From: Sulfuricurvum sp. IAE1
Lineage (GTDB): Bacteria > Campylobacterota > Campylobacteria > Campylobacterales > Sulfurimonadaceae
Assembly (NCBI RefSeq): GCF_004347735.1
Contig: NZ_SLTI01000049.1
Location: 16,934 to 80,933 of the forward strand
Reading direction: 5' to 3'
Length of the DNA stretch: 64,000 nt
In this document: positions 8,568 through 17,597 of the stretch, piece by piece
Layout of the letters: each line of letters begins with the position of its first letter
How positions within the stretch are numbered: the first letter of the stretch is position 1
The notes under the pieces: model-generated
Database searches by the model: none
The model's input: the letters and a program-made list of their open reading frames with translations, nothing else
Told to the model about the DNA's origin: nothing
Translations under genes and position numbers: made by a program

Positions 8568-9002
8568 ATGACGGAAACCAAACAATTCATCGACAACAAC
8601 CAATCCTTTTTCTTTGGCAAAGCCGATGCTGTCGAAACTGCCAAAAAGGATCTGGAGATTTTCCATCAGCGAGAAATCCTAAACTCAAAAATTGATCGAA
8701 GCGGCGGCCCTATCAATGGTGACATCGTTATCATCAACGGAGTCGTCAAATTCGTTTCATTGGATCGATTTCGCGAAAGCGGAACGATTCAGGTCTGCGA
8801 TAGCGGATCGTTTCATCTTTTTTCGGATGGAGGGCTTGATTTTTCAGGCACTCACAATTTCGGAAAAATTGAAATTTCGTCGCTTGTAAATACGACCGTC
8901 ACTGGATCGCTGAACTGCTGGATCTTTTCCGGCGATGATGCTGGTCCTGGACGTCGCGTGAATTGGAAAATCAACGTCCCAGTTTGGGAAATTGCCAAAT
9001 AA
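8568..9002 (+). CDS. 144-aa hypothetical protein
   Basis: Starts MTETKQFIDNNQSFFFG behind GGAGGGGCATAAC. The C-terminal half is predicted beta-rich (GTIQVCDSGSFHLFSDGG). Family not recognised. The 100 bp upstream hold several short GC-rich stems. Confidence 0.55.
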   Translation: MTETKQFIDNNQSFFFGKADAVETAKKDLEIFHQREILNSKIDRSGGPINGDIVIINGVVKFVSLDRFRESGTIQVCDSGSFHLFSDGGLDFSGTHNFGKIEISSLVNTTVTGSLNCWIFSGDDAGPGRRVNWKINVPVWEIAK

Positions 9003-9060
9003 TCTTCGCCCCCTCGCGGGGTTAGTAAAAAAAATACTTTCAAAAAATGGAGCTACCACC

Positions 9061-11190
9061 ATGAAAAATCAAGATAAAAAAATGTCAGTCACACAAATCG
9101 TTGATCAACTCAAAGCCTCAAACGAGGATTTTGAGTGGTATCCAACCACGAGAGAGATCATTGAGGCGATGTACTGGGACATCCGCGGCGAAGAGAGAGA
9201 AGACGAGAGTGTTTATCGATGCGAACGGAAACACGTTTCCATCCTCGATATCGGTGCAGGAAACTGCAAACTCTTTTCAACGATCAGAGCAATTGCCGAC
9301 GAACAACCGGACCTCGACGATTACTATTACCATGCAGGCGGCAGCAAGTCTATCCGCGACGGATATGAGAAGCGGCCGAATCAGGTACATATCTCAAAAT
9401 ACATGGCAATCGAAAAGTCTCAAACGCTGATCGATGCCATGCCTAACGACGTCTTCGTCGTGGGGACCGATTTCAACGAAAACACTCTGATCGACAAGCG
9501 GGCCGATATCGTATTTTGTAACCCGCCGTATTCACAATACGCGCAGTGGACCGAACGGATTATCAAGGAGGCGAACGCCGACTATGTGTATCTGGTCATT
9601 CCGCAGCGCTGGGGTAAAAACAAATCGGTCCTGCAAGCACTCAAAGCCCGAAAGGCTACGGTTAAACTTGTTGGTTCGTTTGACTTTCTCAACAGCGAAG
9701 ACCGCAAAGCAAGAGCGAAAGTCTCTTTGCTGAAAGTTGAACTGGCAGTGAAATACTCCAAATATCATGATGCCCAAGCCCATGTCGATCCATTCGATCT
9801 GTGGTTTAACGAAACGTTCAGTGTTGAGGCAGACAAAGCCAGCGATGGCTACGAAACCGACTACACCAAGCGTCAGGGGCAGAAAGCTTCCCATAAAGAG
9901 AAGGTGCGAAACGCTCTGGTGAGCGGGCGCGATCTGGTGACTATCCTGGTCGAGCTTTACAACCATGAGTTGGAGCATCTGATTGGCAACTACAAGAAGG
10001 TCACGGAACTCGATCCGGATATCCTCAAAGAGCTCGGCGTAAAAGTCGGCGCTCTCAAGGATGGACTGAAACAGAAAATTTCCGGCCTGAAGGTGTTGTA
10101 TTGGGAAGAAATCTTTGAAAACCTTGAACAGATTACAAGCCGCCTGACAAGCCGCTCAAGAGATTCGATGCTGAAAACGCTTATGGCGAACACCAGTATC
10201 GATTTCACGGCAACAAACGTCTATTCGGTAGTGATCTGGGCTATTAAGAACGCAAACCAATACTTTGATCAACAAATGATTGAAGTGTATGATCAGTTCA
10301 TTTCTGAAGAGGGTTTGAAATTCTATAAATCCAATCAACACTTTCTGAAAGACACGTTTCGATATTGTCGTAGTGACTTGGATAAAAAAGGGATTAAATA
10401 TGCCCTTGACTATCGCATCGTGCTTCACGATTACCCGGAGTATTGGGAGAGCAGAGATAATGTGCTTTCGGTTAAGCAGATCACTAGAATTAATGATCTG
10501 ATTATTGTGGCAAAAAATCTTGGATTCTCAATTGATGGGTTTATGAATAAAGTCCGCCTGGGAGAGAAAGATTTCGTCTATTTCAAAGTGCCGGGCGACA
10601 GAAAACTAACTAAAGGAACCAAAACGCATCTTGGAAGAATTGATGAGGTTTATGAGCAGACGGAAGATAACGGTAAAAAGTGGATGCAGTATCTGATTGA
10701 CGGTCAATACTACCACGGATCAATCGTCCGAATTGAAGATGACATTTTCACGACTGTAAAAGGTTTTAAAAATGGAAATGTGCATTATCAGCTGAACCAA
10801 AAATTCATCAAGAAACTAAACCTCGAAGTAGGTCGCTTGCGTGGATGGATTAAATCACCGGCAGAAGCGGCGGAAGAATTCGACATTACTGCGGAAGAGG
10901 CAAATGAGTATTGGAATTCCAATTATCAGATGCTTCCATCACACGTCGGAAACCTTTTGCCTGCATCTCCTGCGGCTGAACCTGAGATCGAAATCGAATC
11001 TGAGCCGGTTGTCAGTTTTGACAGTGCCGTTGTTTGCGAAGAGATACCTTTCGAGGTAGAAACTGAAGCGGATGCGGTCCCGGTGTTGGATGAAGAGTTG
11101 GTGGACATCGTTGAAATCGATGCGGTGACTGAACCTGAACAGAATAAAAGCGAGGAAGATGCCAAACTCGGCGGACTTTTCGCGGCGTAA
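9061..11190 (+). CDS. DUF4942 / class I methyltransferase-like protein
   Basis: 709 aa. SILDIGAGNCKLF is a SAM-binding motif I, and FCNPPYSQ (NPPY at 154-157) is the catalytic motif IV of N6-adenine/N4-cytosine methyltransferases. Residues about 370-470 (DFTATNVYSVVIWAIKNAN and onward) match the DUF4942 region often found in plasmid methyltransferases. The C-terminal tail is acidic. Start set by TGGAGCTACCACC. Probable orphan modifier protecting plasmid DNA: no cognate nuclease is nearby. Confidence 0.75.
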   Translation: MKNQDKKMSVTQIVDQLKASNEDFEWYPTTREIIEAMYWDIRGEEREDESVYRCERKHVSILDIGAGNCKLFSTIRAIADEQPDLDDYYYHAGGSKSIRDGYEKRPNQVHISKYMAIEKSQTLIDAMPNDVFVVGTDFNENTLIDKRADIVFCNPPYSQYAQWTERIIKEANADYVYLVIPQRWGKNKSVLQALKARKATVKLVGSFDFLNSEDRKARAKVSLLKVELAVKYSKYHDAQAHVDPFDLWFNETFSVEADKASDGYETDYTKRQGQKASHKEKVRNALVSGRDLVTILVELYNHELEHLIGNYKKVTELDPDILKELGVKVGALKDGLKQKISGLKVLYWEEIFENLEQITSRLTSRSRDSMLKTLMANTSIDFTATNVYSVVIWAIKNANQYFDQQMIEVYDQFISEEGLKFYKSNQHFLKDTFRYCRSDLDKKGIKYALDYRIVLHDYPEYWESRDNVLSVKQITRINDLIIVAKNLGFSIDGFMNKVRLGEKDFVYFKVPGDRKLTKGTKTHLGRIDEVYEQTEDNGKKWMQYLIDGQYYHGSIVRIEDDIFTTVKGFKNGNVHYQLNQKFIKKLNLEVGRLRGWIKSPAEAAEEFDITAEEANEYWNSNYQMLPSHVGNLLPASPAAEPEIEIESEPVVSFDSAVVCEEIPFEVETEADAVPVLDEELVDIVEIDAVTEPEQNKSEEDAKLGGLFAA

Positions 11191-11206
11191 ATCATAACCC
11201 CTTATT

Positions 11207-11222
11207 GGGAGAACAATCTCCC
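11207..11222 (+). terminator. hairpin after the DUF4942 gene
   Basis: GGGAGA-ACAA-TCTCCC is a perfect 6-bp stem 17 bp after the stop codon. There is no T-run, so it is either a weak terminator or an mRNA-stabilising stem. Confidence 0.35.
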
Positions 11223-11289
11223 GCAGGGGAGTATTGTGTCTCCTTCATCAGATCCTTGAGGTCGCATCGTGCTTGGAGGCACACCACAA

Positions 11290-11544
11290 ATGATTACTTC
11301 AATCACAGAAGAGCAGTTCAACATGCTGCTTGGGTTCAAATATCATATCTGGACCTACTACCACGAAAACGACGCGTCGTTCGATGCTATGCGCTGGGCA
11401 GAAATGCTCGACAAGGCTGGAATCAACTGGTTCGTGCAAAACACGGTCGCCATCTTGATGGAAACGAGAGCCAACGGGTTCTCTTCTTTGGCTGGATTAT
11501 TGAAAGCCAAGGGAATTGAGGTGCGAAATGATCGTTGTGCATGA
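11290..11544 (+). CDS. 84-aa hypothetical protein
   Basis: ATG chosen behind GGAGGCACACCACAA. MITSITEEQFNMLLGFKYHIW is probably helical, and Trp is frequent. It overlaps the next gene by 17 bp. Unknown function. Confidence 0.55.
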   Translation: MITSITEEQFNMLLGFKYHIWTYYHENDASFDAMRWAEMLDKAGINWFVQNTVAILMETRANGFSSLAGLLKAKGIEVRNDRCA

Positions 11545-11833
11545 TCTCTATAAAAACAGAGCCTATCTCTGCGCTTCGCCAGACAAGGCGAAAAAAGGTG
11601 ATGAAGCAGGCGTAAAGCTCGCGCTTGATCGCCGCGAGACCATTGAGGTAGGTAAAACCATCTACGAATACAATATCGCCCTAAACCGCTTCATCGCGGC
11701 CAACGGACGACAGTGGAAAAAATCTCTGCGTGACGCATGGGAAAGCGGGATCTATCCTGGTTCTACTCCGAAAACGGATGTCCCGGCGTTGCAGCGTCTC
11801 AGAAACAACGCTATCCCGATTCATGGGGTATAG
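11528..11833 (+). CDS. 101-aa hypothetical protein
   Basis: Starts MIVVHDLYKNRAYLCASPDK behind GAGGTGCGAA, inside the end of the upstream gene. Basic, one compact domain. Not recognised. Confidence 0.55.
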   Translation: MIVVHDLYKNRAYLCASPDKAKKGDEAGVKLALDRRETIEVGKTIYEYNIALNRFIAANGRQWKKSLRDAWESGIYPGSTPKTDVPALQRLRNNAIPIHGV

Positions 11834-11849
11834 GCACAAAGGAGGTGCT

Positions 11850-12092
11850 ATGCGCTTTATACGAAAACTCAAAATAAAAGGATTGCGACTGTATCGCAAA
11901 GCGGTTCGCCGAAACATTGTCGCCTATTTTGGTGACTTGATGTATGAGGCGGGCGTTGTGATGTTTACCACAGGCGTTATCGGATATTTCTTTATCAAAG
12001 ACGATAAACTTGATGATGTGACCATCTTCAAGCTCTTCCTCTATGGTATAATCGTCTTTACGATCGGCTTCGTCTTGAAGCTGGCAAAATAA
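11850..12092 (+). CDS. 80-aa two-helix membrane protein
   Basis: Start at 11850 behind AAGGAGGTGCT. The basic amphipathic N-terminus (MRFIRKLKIKGLRLYRKAVR) is followed by two membrane segments (VVMFTTGVIGYFFI and FKLFLYGIIVFTIGFVL). Possibly a small inner-membrane factor; function unknown. Confidence 0.6.
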   Translation: MRFIRKLKIKGLRLYRKAVRRNIVAYFGDLMYEAGVVMFTTGVIGYFFIKDDKLDDVTIFKLFLYGIIVFTIGFVLKLAK

Positions 12093-12101
12093 GGAGATGT
12101 C

Positions 12102-12218
12102 ATGCAACTGATTGACTGGATTGCTATCCCGATGATTCTCATCGGTTCGGTACTGCTGATTGGCATGTACTTTAACAGCAAAAAGAAACATCACCGCCGC
12201 AAACCTGCACACAGCTAA
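12102..12218 (+). CDS. 38-aa single-pass membrane peptide
   Basis: One membrane helix (IAIPMILIGSVLLIGMYF) and a basic tail (KKKHHRRKPAHS). RBS AAGGAGATGTC, 9 bp after the preceding membrane gene. Probably cotranscribed with it. Function unknown. Confidence 0.5.
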   Translation: MQLIDWIAIPMILIGSVLLIGMYFNSKKKHHRRKPAHS

Positions 12219-12427
12219 AAAATCCCCTTTTTAACCTCTTTTCCTACTGAGGCCCGAGAAATCGGGAAGGGGTTTCTACATCAAAAAACTTGCATTTGCC
12301 ACCCAGAGAGGGAGCCTCAAAACTCCCAATGGGGGTAATGTAGCTCTTTTTCTGGATCGCAAAATCCACTCAACACCACAAAATTCTAAATCCTCATGGT
12401 GTTGTTTCAGAGGTAAAGGAGCTACCA

Positions 12428-12877
12428 ATGCTAAATGAAAAATATGAAGTGCTTCATGCACTTATCAAGGATGCCAAAGCAATTTACTGCGACGGAAATA
12501 TCTCAAATCTGGGGACTTACGAGTTTGATTCAGAGGTTGAATGGGCTGCTTTTGTGCGCGGCCTTGAGGCTATGTGTGGATGGAATGATTACCGTCACAT
12601 TGAGGACCTTGAGGCAGACGACTACGAGCGGATGAGAGACGAAAATCCTGAATTGTACAAAGGTGTTTGCGCGCTCACGGGGATGAAGCTTTGCAATGAC
12701 TGTTGCGGTCTTTTTCATAAATCTGAATTTGACGATGAAGGGCTTTGCCCGGACTGCCAAGAGGAAGAAGAAGAAGAGGAGAAATCATGGTGCCCATCCT
12801 GTAAAATGGATATGCACTTTGACGAGATCGGCAACTGTAAAGGTTGCGGCAACTCCATTGATGGGGGCGCTGTATGA
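12428..12877 (+). CDS. 149-aa protein with tandem C-terminal zinc ribbons
   Basis: Start fixed by AAAGGAGCTACCA. From about residue 90 it carries four paired-Cys knuckles (CNDC, CPDC, CPSC, CKGC), two zinc ribbons separated by a poly-Glu linker. Such modules usually bind nucleic acid or act as protein adaptors. The 209-bp gap upstream holds a CCCGA/TCGGG stem (12253-12266). Confidence 0.6.
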   Translation: MLNEKYEVLHALIKDAKAIYCDGNISNLGTYEFDSEVEWAAFVRGLEAMCGWNDYRHIEDLEADDYERMRDENPELYKGVCALTGMKLCNDCCGLFHKSEFDDEGLCPDCQEEEEEEEKSWCPSCKMDMHFDEIGNCKGCGNSIDGGAV

Positions 12878-12979
12878 AGACCTTAAAAGAATTCAAATAA
12901 AAGTTGCTCCGAACGGGAGCTGGTCAATTCTGGCCGCCTCCCGAAAGGGATTGGCGTGCCTTTCTCTTTAGGAGCTACC

Positions 12980-13153
12980 ATGAACTCACTAGCATACGAA
13001 ATTTGCGCCCAAGCGGCGTTAGCCTACAAAACGGCTTTGAAAAACGAGGAACGTTTCAAACTGGAGATGATCGAGAGTCTAAAAAAGGTGAAAGCCGAAA
13101 TTGAGGCTCTTTTTGCCAGCAAAGGGGGAAGCAATGAACTCTCTGCGGCTTGA
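12980..13153 (+). CDS. 57-aa helical hypothetical protein
   Basis: Behind TTAGGAGCTACC. MNSLAYEICAQAALAYKTAL and the rest are Ala/Lys/Glu-rich and helical, ending SKGGSNELSAA. It overlaps the next start by 20 bp. Unknown. Confidence 0.5.
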   Translation: MNSLAYEICAQAALAYKTALKNEERFKLEMIESLKKVKAEIEALFASKGGSNELSAA

Positions 13154-14096
13154 TTTTCGGGAGACGTTCTCCGACCTCACCATCCTCTCTATGGGGCTTG
13201 GCCAGGATAGCCACGCCATCCTCTTTAAAATCGTGCATGATCCGGTGTTTAAGGCCAGATACGCTCCGCACAAACTGTTGGTGCTTTTCGCCGAAACCGG
13301 CAATGAGCATCCGCATACCTATGACTACATGCGGGATGTCACTATTCCGTTTTGCAGGGAGCATGGGATTGAGTTCGTCCACATCGTGCCAGAAATGGGA
13401 TACCACGGTGAGACATGGCAATCTTTGACTCATCAATGGGAATGCGGCACACCAACAATCGGTTCGGTGGCCTATCCAAAAACATGCACCCACAACCTCA
13501 AACTGGTCCCGCAATATCGTTTTGTAGAGGACTGGATTGCAGAACGCTATGAAGGCATCCGCAATAACGGCCGCAAGCAGGCTTACGTCCAGTTTGCCAA
13601 GTATTACGGAAAGATCCGGTGGCTTGTCGGTATCGCCAAAGGGGAGGAATCCCGCGTGGCTGACGCCGAAGCCGAAACGGCTCTGTGGAAAAAGCAGGCG
13701 ATCACGGTGGAATATCCGCTGATCGATGTCGGCTTGGACCGCTCTGGCTGTCAGGCATATATCAAGTCGCTCGGCTATCCGTTGCCGATGCCCTCAAATT
13801 GTATGTTCTGCCCTTACGGATGCAATGGGATGGAGTTGTTGTGGATGTACCACAGCTACCCGGATCGTTTTCACGAATGGGCGGAATACGAGCAAAAAAA
13901 ACTTGATGCGCACTCAAGCGCGGAACGAAATCTTGGTGTTTCCGGGAAGCTTCATAAAGACGGCCCGAGAAAAGGAGAGGCGGTAACGCTGATCGATCTG
14001 GTTGAGCAATACAAACGGGATTTCCCGGATGTTACTCTTGAGCAGCTCCAAGAATGGAAATGGTCCCACGGACATTGCGTTAGCAGCAAATACTGA
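13134..14096 (+). CDS. PAPS-reductase-like / adenine-nucleotide alpha-hydrolase family protein
   Basis: 320 aa. LSMGLGQDSHAIL is a PP-loop variant of SGGKDS. CTHNLKLVP and CMFCPYGC give conserved Cys clusters as in phage-borne PAPS-reductase-like proteins and DndC relatives. Start from GGGGGAAGCA. No sulfur-assimilation or complete dnd cluster is nearby, so the substrate is unknown; a nucleic-acid modification role next to two methyltransferases is an inference. Confidence 0.7.
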   Translation: MNSLRLDFRETFSDLTILSMGLGQDSHAILFKIVHDPVFKARYAPHKLLVLFAETGNEHPHTYDYMRDVTIPFCREHGIEFVHIVPEMGYHGETWQSLTHQWECGTPTIGSVAYPKTCTHNLKLVPQYRFVEDWIAERYEGIRNNGRKQAYVQFAKYYGKIRWLVGIAKGEESRVADAEAETALWKKQAITVEYPLIDVGLDRSGCQAYIKSLGYPLPMPSNCMFCPYGCNGMELLWMYHSYPDRFHEWAEYEQKKLDAHSSAERNLGVSGKLHKDGPRKGEAVTLIDLVEQYKRDFPDVTLEQLQEWKWSHGHCVSSKY

Positions 14097-14106
14097 GGTG
14101 CATATA

Positions 14107-14277
14107 ATGAAAACCTACTTCCTTGGCTACTCATTTGAGATAGCCCAAGAAAAATCCCGCTGGTGCTTTACCGTCCGAAACTCGGCCGGGTACATCTGCG
14201 ACGGTGGGTACTCGCGAACACAAAATGGCGCAGAAAGAAAAGCTCGAAAAATGATCAAGCTTTTTGCGTCCTATTAA
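14107..14277 (+). CDS. 56-aa hypothetical protein
   Basis: Starts MKTYFLGYSFEIAQEKSRW 10 bp after the preceding gene behind GAGGTGCATATA. Small beta-rich basic protein. No family recognised. Confidence 0.5.
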   Translation: MKTYFLGYSFEIAQEKSRWCFTVRNSAGYICDGGYSRTQNGAERKARKMIKLFASY

Positions 14278-14296
14278 AACAAAAACAGGAGCTACC

Positions 14297-15637
14297 ATGA
14301 AAGAAGAAATCGTACTTAAAGTCGGCGCAAACAAGGCGCGCCCAAATACCCGCCGGATCTGGTGTCAAAGCCAAATTCTTTCAAAATACGGGTTTGAGAA
14401 GGCAACCGCCTACATGATCACCTATGATATGGAAAATGCCCAAATCATCATCGAATCTTCGGTGATCGGCGAGCGCACCGTGTCCGGAACTGAAAAACGC
14501 CCCATCATTGACATCGAGAATGTCAAGATCAAGGAGATGTTCGAAGGGGTCGGTCACGTCCATATCGAGGTGTCGCAGGATTGCATCGTCGTGTCTGCGT
14601 CCGATAGAGCAAAGATGCTCAAAAACGCCCGACGAAAGGCAAAAGAAAACGATTCGACGTTCGTAGAGCTGTACTGCGGTGGCGGGACCCTATCATCAGC
14701 GATGATGGATGCAGGGTTTACGCCGATATGCGCGGTCGATATGGACGTTGAGCAAAACAGCATCAATAAAACAAAAGAGGAAGAGGGAATATACCACTCT
14801 ATCAACGTGCTTGAGACGTACCGGGCAAATTTCCCTGACTGCAAAGTGATACAGGCTCCGGTCAATCAGATCGACATGCGCAAGCGTTTACCGCAGGCGG
14901 GTGTTCTGGTGGCAGGGATTCCGTGTCAATCTGCCTCAAAGCAGGGTGTCACCAAGCGAAAGCAAACCGGAGCGGCAATCAGAGATGAGGCCTTGCCCCA
15001 GTTGGTGTTTCCAGTCATCGAGGCGGTATTAGCGGTCGAACCTCACACCGTGCTGATTGAAGAGGTAGAAGGCTTTGCCAATTCATACAGTGCCGACTTT
15101 CTAAAAGCGGTGCTCGAAGATTTTGGCTATACCATCCATGAAAACTTCGTGGACGGGAAAGAGCTCAATGCCATGTCAAAACGGCGGCGCTACTGCATGG
15201 TGGCAACGGTTGTAGAAAAATTTAAATTCATCTTCAAACCCCTTGAACCCAAAACGATCGGTTCAATCATCGAAGGCAATGTGGAAGATCATGAGTGGAA
15301 AGCTTTTGAAAACTACAAAGCCAGAGAGGAAAAAAACCTCGCAGAAGGCAGAAACTTCACCATGAATGTAATCCGTTACGATGACACGATTACCGGAACC
15401 TTTGGGGCTGGTTATGCGAAGTGTCGCGTCTCAGAGCCACTGCTTGCCCATCCAGATCCAGATACCGAGCTCTTCCGGCTGTTTACGGCCAGAGAAATCG
15501 CCAGAATACACGGCCTGAGCGAGGATTACATCCTCCCGGACAGCTTCACAGCTGCGTGTCATGTTCTTGGCAACGGGGTTCTGGCTTCGGGATGGAGACA
15601 GGTTGCGCATTCAATCAAAGCCGCCTTGGCGGCATAA
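14297..15637 (+). CDS. DNA (cytosine-5) methyltransferase
   Basis: 446 aa. In order: motif I FVELYCGGGTLSSAM, motif IV GIPCQSASKQ with nucleophile C210, a motif VI-like IEEVEGF with the Glu retained, the RRRYC motif VIII region, and C-terminal LGNGVLASGW as motif X. The first 110 residues precede the catalytic domain and are unassigned. Start set by CAGGAGCTACC. Predicted to be an active orphan m5C modifier, since no endonuclease gene is adjacent. Confidence 0.85.
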   Translation: MKEEIVLKVGANKARPNTRRIWCQSQILSKYGFEKATAYMITYDMENAQIIIESSVIGERTVSGTEKRPIIDIENVKIKEMFEGVGHVHIEVSQDCIVVSASDRAKMLKNARRKAKENDSTFVELYCGGGTLSSAMMDAGFTPICAVDMDVEQNSINKTKEEEGIYHSINVLETYRANFPDCKVIQAPVNQIDMRKRLPQAGVLVAGIPCQSASKQGVTKRKQTGAAIRDEALPQLVFPVIEAVLAVEPHTVLIEEVEGFANSYSADFLKAVLEDFGYTIHENFVDGKELNAMSKRRRYCMVATVVEKFKFIFKPLEPKTIGSIIEGNVEDHEWKAFENYKAREEKNLAEGRNFTMNVIRYDDTITGTFGAGYAKCRVSEPLLAHPDPDTELFRLFTAREIARIHGLSEDYILPDSFTAACHVLGNGVLASGWRQVAHSIKAALAA

Positions 15638-15662
15638 AAAACAATTCAACAGGAGCTACCAA

Positions 15663-16535
15663 ATGAAATCAGTTGTAAATTATCCCGATCGCGGGAAATG
15701 GGGAAAATCAAGTTGGCGTGGAAACACGTCTGGACACATCATTGTCGATTTGATCGAGCACTTCCAGCCGAAACTTTTTGTTGACGTATGCGAAGGAAGC
15801 GGCACGAGCGGCGATGTATGCCTGGATATGGGCGTTCAGTATGTTGGTCTCGACCTGCATAAGGGCAACGACTTTACTCGGGACTTTGTTCTGAGTCAGC
15901 TGCCGCGCCCGGCCGATATCTGTTTTTCTCATCCGCCTTATGGGCAGATGATCCAATACAGCGGAGCTGTCTGGGGAAATACTCCGGTGGCTGGTGATAC
16001 ATCGCTTTGCGGTGTTGATGAGTTCATCGAGAAGTCCCAAGTAATGCTCTTGAACCAGCGCGAGGCGACTCGCGATGGAGGCATTTACGCCACGTTAATC
16101 GGCGATATGAGAAAGAACGGCGAATACCGTTCCTTCCAATCTGATTTCATTCAGATGATGCCGAAAAACGAATTGCTGAATGTTGTGATCAAAGTGCAGA
16201 ACAACATGGTGAGCAACAGAACGCAGTACAGCGGGAAGTTTATCCCCATTGAGCATGAATACCTGATTCTCTGGAAAAAGACTGCAAAATCGCTTTATGC
16301 GGTTGCGTGGGATACTGCAAAAGAGATCAAGAAGCAGATCGCGGCAACATGGCGCTCGGTTATCCGAATCGCCCTGATGAAGCTCGGCGGAACCGCTGAG
16401 TTGAAATCGATCTACGCAGAAGTTGAAAAAATCGCCGGCGAGCTGATTGCCAAAAACAATCACTGGCAGGCGAAAATTCGGCAGCAGCTCCAGATCCACT
16501 TCACCAACGTCAAACGCGGCGTATGGGCGGTGTGA
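15663..16535 (+). CDS. DNA amino-methyltransferase-like protein
   Basis: 290 aa. VDVCEGSGTSGDVC corresponds to the SAM-binding motif and FSHPPYGQM (HPPY at 90-93) to the (D/N/S)PPY catalytic motif, with His in the first position, which is unusual. The C-terminal 100 residues are helical and basic. Start behind AGGAGCTACCAA. Probable N6-adenine or N4-cytosine modification; the HPPY variant makes activity uncertain. Confidence 0.7.
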   Translation: MKSVVNYPDRGKWGKSSWRGNTSGHIIVDLIEHFQPKLFVDVCEGSGTSGDVCLDMGVQYVGLDLHKGNDFTRDFVLSQLPRPADICFSHPPYGQMIQYSGAVWGNTPVAGDTSLCGVDEFIEKSQVMLLNQREATRDGGIYATLIGDMRKNGEYRSFQSDFIQMMPKNELLNVVIKVQNNMVSNRTQYSGKFIPIEHEYLILWKKTAKSLYAVAWDTAKEIKKQIAATWRSVIRIALMKLGGTAELKSIYAEVEKIAGELIAKNNHWQAKIRQQLQIHFTNVKRGVWAV

Positions 16536-16536
16536 C

Positions 16537-16854
16537 ATGGATTTCCAAACACTAATGAACCGCATCTCTTCTGATTGGGGTGTCACTGGCTTCCACGATG
16601 AGCAATCAGGGAAGTTTATTCGCATTACCGTCACATACGATCACGATTGTGTGTGGGAGGTTTTCGACAGTGGTGACGTCCGCTATGACGAAGAGATCGA
16701 CAGCATCGAAATCATCGGAAACAAAGAACCTCTGGCTCGCGGGCATTTTGACCCGGCTGATGAGTTTGAAAACGAAATACCAGATCCAGACGAGGAGGAG
16801 CGTGTTTGGAATAAGCACCTCACCGAGATCCTGGAAGAGGCAAGAAAGGCATAG
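16537..16854 (+). CDS. 105-aa acidic hypothetical protein
   Basis: The ATG is 1 bp after the preceding stop. Highly acidic (DPADEFENEIPDPDEEERV). Probably cotranscribed with the methyltransferase. No recognised family. Confidence 0.55.
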   Translation: MDFQTLMNRISSDWGVTGFHDEQSGKFIRITVTYDHDCVWEVFDSGDVRYDEEIDSIEIIGNKEPLARGHFDPADEFENEIPDPDEEERVWNKHLTEILEEARKA

Positions 16855-17008
16855 TGATCCATACCTGACTCCGGTATCCGCCGAATAGAGCGCTCCATGT
16901 GAGCCAATAAGGCGGCCTTGCGTGTTGGTCGGATGTCCCTCCCTGAGCATTCTTTGGAGTGTTCAACGGGGCCATTCGGCCACCATTACTACACACAAGG
17001 GGATTCCT

Positions 17009-17230
17009 ATGTTGATCGATGCAAGAACAACCACACCAGACTACTTCGGGACGCAAGCCGCCCTCAATGCACGCAAACCTCAGCCGCGCCGTTCGGCAGT
17101 TGTGCAAGTGGAATTAGATGCAAAGCCAAACGGCTTCGTCTTTCGCTTTGCCGCGCTTGCCATGATCGGTGTGACGGCAGCCTATATCGGATTTTCAACA
17201 TTTTCGTGGGGGGTTGCAGTTGTGGGGTGA
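17009..17230 (+). CDS. 73-aa single-pass membrane protein
   Basis: Start behind AAGGGGATTCCT. The polar N-terminal half is followed by one membrane helix (FRFAALAMIGVTAAYIGF). Unknown function. The 154 bp upstream hold no other gene that I can support. Confidence 0.5.
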   Translation: MLIDARTTTPDYFGTQAALNARKPQPRRSAVVQVELDAKPNGFVFRFAALAMIGVTAAYIGFSTFSWGVAVVG

Positions 17231-17241
17231 GGATGATGGCG

Positions 17242-17266
17242 ACATATTGCGTTCTCCGCAATATGT
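17242..17266. terminator. 10-bp perfect stem-loop
   Basis: ACATATTGCG pairs with CGCAATATGT around TTCTC. It lies just after the 73-aa gene and before the cas2 transcription unit. No T-run follows, so it could be a terminator core, an mRNA-end stabiliser or a protein-binding palindrome. Confidence 0.4.
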
Positions 17267-17397
17267 TCCGGTTGTCAAAAAAGTGTGGATTTTACCTATG
17301 AGCCTTGCGTAGTCAGGGCTACACTCTTTCGGATTTTTTGGAGCCTTTAAAGAGAGGGTTTCAAAAAGCTCGAAAACAGAAGCGGAGGTGTTTTAAA

Positions 17398-17586
17398 ATG
17401 GGCAAGCTGTATTTTTTCATTATCTTGGCGATCGGGGGGTATTTCTACATGAACCCCGGTCTTTTTGATACGCTAAGGGGCGAAGCGAGTGCTCAGGTGG
17501 TGCAGACCGTCGATACGGTGCAGGCAGAAGCCACCAAGAGCGTTATAGAGGCAGTTGGAGGCCCGGACGGCGGGGCAGGGCAATAG
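17398..17586 (+). CDS. 62-aa membrane-anchored protein upstream of cas2
   Basis: Start at 17398 behind GCGGAGGTGTTTTAAA. One N-terminal membrane helix (LYFFIILAIGGYFYM) and a polar, Val/Thr-rich tail ending GGPDGGAGQ. It ends 11 bp before cas2 on the same strand, so cas2 is probably expressed from this transcript. Not a known cas gene. Confidence 0.5.
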   Translation: MGKLYFFIILAIGGYFYMNPGLFDTLRGEASAQVVQTVDTVQAEATKSVIEAVGGPDGGAGQ

Positions 17587-17597
17587 AGAGTAGATAT

